The translations under genes and the position numbers were made by a program. A stretch of DNA of 7,381 nucleotides. Origin: an uncultured Clostridia bacterium (GTDB lineage: Bacteria > Bacillota > Clostridia > Oscillospirales > Acutalibacteraceae). Location: NCBI GenBank assembly GCA_947165115.1, contig CAMUZD010000078.1, positions 1-7,381 on the forward strand. The letters are read 5' to 3'. Below the pieces are notes generated by a model that made no database searches, was not told the origin of the DNA, and saw only the letters and a program-made list of their open reading frames with translations. Below, in pieces: positions 5,459 to 7,381 of this stretch. Within the stretch, counting starts at the first letter, position 1, and each line of letters begins with the position of its first letter.

Positions 5459-6292
5459 ATGAAAAAAAGAATAATTGCACTCGTTCTGGCAACTCTTATC
5501 GCGGCTCTCACCTTCGGTCTCGCCGGCTGCGGCTCAAAGACCGATGACGGCAACACCACCACGGCTACCGACGGCACCGCTCCCGCCAAGACATTCACAA
5601 TGGGCATCGACCCCGAGTATCCCCCGTTCAGCTATCTCGGCGAAGACGGCGAATACACCGGCTTTGACGTTGAAGTCTGTAAAGCGGTCTGCGCCAAACT
5701 CGGCTGGGAATTCAAAGTGTTTGCAGTCAACTGGGATGAGAAGCTCGTTCAGCTCGATTCCAATGAATGCGACTGCGTATGGTCCGGCATGACAATCCTC
5801 GATTCCATGAAGGATGCGGGCTATGTTCTTTCAAGACCTTATTTCGACAATGAGCAGGTTCTCCTCGTCAAGGCGGACAGCGGCTTCGCTTCCTCTGCAG
5901 ACCTTGCGGGTAAGGCTGTTGCGGTTCAGCTCGGCACCTCGGGCGAATCTCTTCTCAATGACGATCTCAAGGATCTTGCCGACACCTTCAGCGAAGTCGT
6001 AACCTGCGACAGCTTCCTCAAATGCTTCACCGAGCTTGAGGGCAACGCAGTTGACGCCGTTTTCGTTGACAGACCCGTTGCCGACAGCTATGTTGCAGAG
6101 CACGAAGGCTACGCCATCATCGACGAGGATCTCGGCGCCGAGCAGTATGGTATTGCATTCCGTTCCGGCGATGAGGCTCTCTGCGCAGAGGTTGAAGGCG
6201 CAATCGACGCCATCGTTGCAGACGGCACCTACGCCGAAATCGCGGCAAAGTATGAAGATATCGATGCCGGCAACCTTCTTTTCCTCAAATAA
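5459..6292 (+). CDS. Amino-acid-type ABC transporter substrate-binding lipoprotein (SBP_bac_3 family)
   Basis: The 277-residue product starts with a lipoprotein signal: KKR, a hydrophobic core (5-21) and the lipobox LAGC with C24 as lipid anchor. A Thr/Asp-rich linker (25-45) follows. The solute-binding domain runs from about 46 to 275: GIDPEYPPFSY (49-59), GFDVEVCKAV (68-77), VWSGMTI (107-113), GTSGE (159-163) and AVFVDRPVADSY (200-211). In the polar amino-acid family, GTS and D204 contact the ligand, D204 usually through the alpha-amino group. The conserved Arg after the TI motif (as in TITPER), which holds the alpha-carboxylate, aligns with M117 here; R126 lies nearby in a position usually held by Asp. 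The ligand may thus be unusual. The protein should capture solute outside the membrane for the permease and ATPase encoded next. It has its own strong promoter, and an attenuator follows the gene, as expected for a subunit needed in excess. Confidence 0.92.
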   Translation: MKKRIIALVLATLIAALTFGLAGCGSKTDDGNTTTATDGTAPAKTFTMGIDPEYPPFSYLGEDGEYTGFDVEVCKAVCAKLGWEFKVFAVNWDEKLVQLDSNECDCVWSGMTILDSMKDAGYVLSRPYFDNEQVLLVKADSGFASSADLAGKAVAVQLGTSGESLLNDDLKDLADTFSEVVTCDSFLKCFTELEGNAVDAVFVDRPVADSYVAEHEGYAIIDEDLGAEQYGIAFRSGDEALCAEVEGAIDAIVADGTYAEIAAKYEDIDAGNLLFLK

Positions 6293-6314
6293 AATAATAC
6301 CCCAATGCCTGAAT

Positions 6315-6347
6315 CCTGAAGGCGCAGAAATGTGCCTTCGGGTTTTT
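6315..6347 (+). terminator. Intrinsic terminator/attenuator between binding protein and permease genes
   Basis: A 12-bp stem with two G-U pairs (CCTGAAGGCGCA at 6315-6326 with TGTGCCTTCGGG at 6331-6342) is capped by a GAAA tetraloop and followed by TTTTT (6343-6347). It starts 22 nt after the binding-protein stop. No promoter of its own is evident before the permease gene, so partial read-through probably sets a high binding-protein to permease ratio. Confidence 0.88.
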
Positions 6348-6390
6348 GCTTGAAACATTTTCAATAACCCGTTTAAGGAAGATATAAAAT

Positions 6391-7041
6391 ATGACCTTAA
6401 TGACAATAATTACGAAAATGGCCGTCGGTCTCGAAAAAACCTGCGCCATTTTCTTCCTGACTCTGCTTTTTGCGATTCCTCTCGGAATGATTGTCGCCCT
6501 TCTGCGCGGCAGCAAAATCAAAATCGTTTCGTGGATAGCAAAAGCATATATTTCCGTGCTGCGCGGCACTCCGCTCATGCTTCAGCTGATTGCGGTTACC
6601 TACGGCCCCTATTATCTTTTCGGCATAAGCATTTCGAGAAACAAGCTCATCCCCGTCGTCATCGCTTTCGCGATAAACTACGCGGCGTATTTTGCCGAGA
6701 TTTACCGCAGCGGTATCGAATCGATGCCCGTCGGCCAGTATGAGGCGGCGCAGGTGCTCGGCTACAGCAGAATTCAGACGTTTTTCAAGATAATTCTGCC
6801 TCAGGTTATCCGCAGGATTCTGCCGAGCGTCACCAATGAAATAGTCACCCTCGTCAAGGATACGTCGATGGCGTTCACGGTCTCTTATCAGGAGATGTTT
6901 ACCATCGGCAAGCAGATTGCGAATTCCCAGACGAGCTTCGTGCCTTTCATCGTTGCGGGCGTATTCTACTATGTATTCAACGCGATAGTCGGCTTTGTCA
7001 TGGGCAGGGTCGAAAAGCGCATGAATTACTATAAGATGTAA
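6391..7041 (+). CDS. Amino-acid-type ABC transporter permease (HisM/GlnP family)
   Basis: This 216-residue inner-membrane permease has the usual length for the His/Glu/Gln/Arg/opine family. Hydrophobic segments lie at about 17-38, 62-79, 86-104 and 184-204, with a further one likely around 140-165. RGTP (58-61) is a family signature. The EAA loop that docks on the ATPase reads YEAAQVLGYSRIQTFF (117-132) and ends in LPQ (136-138), all in the expected order. It probably forms a homodimer, since no second permease gene lies before the ATPase. The ribosome site AAGGAAG (6375-6381) is 9 nt upstream. It follows the attenuator and lies 12 nt before the ATPase start, so permease and ATPase should be expressed together at a lower level than the binding protein. 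Confidence 0.93.
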   Translation: MTLMTIITKMAVGLEKTCAIFFLTLLFAIPLGMIVALLRGSKIKIVSWIAKAYISVLRGTPLMLQLIAVTYGPYYLFGISISRNKLIPVVIAFAINYAAYFAEIYRSGIESMPVGQYEAAQVLGYSRIQTFFKIILPQVIRRILPSVTNEIVTLVKDTSMAFTVSYQEMFTIGKQIANSQTSFVPFIVAGVFYYVFNAIVGFVMGRVEKRMNYYKM

Positions 7042-7053
7042 GGGGGAGCGGAT

Positions 7054-7381
7054 ATGAGTATTCTTAAAATGACAAATATTCAAAAGTCCTTCGGCGACAA
7101 TCACGTGCTGAAAGATATCTCCCTTCACGTTGACAAGGGCGAGGTTGTCTCGATTATCGGCCCCTCGGGCTCGGGCAAATCAACTCTTCTGCGCTGCTCG
7201 ACATTCCTTGAGACAATAGACGCGGGCACAATAACCTATGACGGAAAAAACGCTGCCGAAATGAAAAACGGCAAATGCGTCTATGCAAAGAATCTCAATG
7301 AATTCCGCCGTATATTCGGCCTCGTTTTTCAGAATTTCAATCTCTTCCCGCACTGGACGGTTCTCAGGAATATGATGGACG
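7054..7381 (+). CDS. Polar amino-acid ABC transporter ATP-binding protein (3' truncated by window edge)
   Basis: The first 109 codons are present, about 45% of a usual 240-residue GlnQ/HisP-type ATPase. Walker A is GPSGSGKST (36-44) and the Q-loop is VFQNFNLFPHWTV with Q93. The signature motif, Walker B and H-loop lie beyond the window. FNLFPHWTV closely matches the FNLFPHxTV typical of polar amino-acid importers, which agrees with the permease next to it. AGGGGGAG (7041-7048) sits 5 nt before the ATG and overlaps the permease stop codon. It should drive import by the upstream permease. No frameshift is seen in the visible part. Confidence 0.95.
   Translation, partial: MSILKMTNIQKSFGDNHVLKDISLHVDKGEVVSIIGPSGSGKSTLLRCSTFLETIDAGTITYDGKNAAEMKNGKCVYAKNLNEFRRIFGLVFQNFNLFPHWTVLRNMMD

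Noticed and set aside
6351..6363. Short inverted repeat TGAAA-CAT-TTTCA before the permease gene
   Set aside because: The 5-bp AT-rich arms are too short to support an operator or a second terminator next to the strong hairpin at 6315-6347.
6350..6378. Possible second promoter (TTGAAA, then TTAAGG after 17 nt) before the permease
   Set aside because: The -10 candidate is poor and is part of the ribosome binding site; read-through from the upstream promoter explains the layout better.
6397..7128. Open frame on the - strand (243 codons) opposite the permease and ATPase start
   Set aside because: It covers two well-supported + genes, is rich in His, Arg and Asp as antisense reads of membrane proteins often are, and has no family motif.

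Overview
The window looks like chromosomal DNA from a Clostridia-type member of the Bacillota, perhaps an Oscillospirales-like gut anaerobe. The grounds are roughly 50% GC, strong AGGAGG-type ribosome sites, arginine codons in the main operon limited to AGA, CGC and CGT, a YlmH-type S4 protein, a lipoprotein amino-acid ABC transporter and short intergenic spaces. The taxonomic placement is inference; no rRNA or marker gene is present.

Region 1 (1-3812, + strand) is the 3' part of an operon: a class III (glutamate-1-semialdehyde-aminotransferase-like) PLP aminotransferase cut by the window's left edge, a split transketolase (N-terminal ThDP-binding subunit, then C-terminal pyrimidine/substrate subunit, 1 nt apart), and a protein with two SCP2-like halves. 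It ends in a strong intrinsic terminator. An aminotransferase beside a two-subunit transketolase suggests a dedicated path that makes or breaks an amino- or keto-sugar type compound rather than housekeeping pentose-phosphate flux. The C subunit appears to lack one arginine that normally holds the sugar phosphate. The pathway cannot be named from this window.

Region 2 (3751-4026) is a convergent intergenic space holding three hairpins (the + operon terminator, a - strand terminator for the ylmH-like gene, and an unassigned third stem-loop) and a 14-nt direct repeat.

Region 3 (4027-5317, - strand) is a two-gene, overlapping operon: a flavin-reductase-like FMN protein, then a YlmH/RqcP2-type S4 RNA-binding protein.

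Region 4 (5318-5458) is a divergent promoter region with a very good + promoter (TTGACT, 17 nt, extended TG-n-TAAATT) and a plausible - promoter (TATAAT).

Region 5 (5459-7381, + strand) is a polar amino-acid ABC importer: lipoprotein binding protein, intrinsic attenuator, permease, and the first 109 codons of the ATPase. The binding protein seems to lack the arginine that usually clamps the ligand's alpha-carboxylate. No mobile element, CRISPR array, tRNA, rRNA or defence system was seen.
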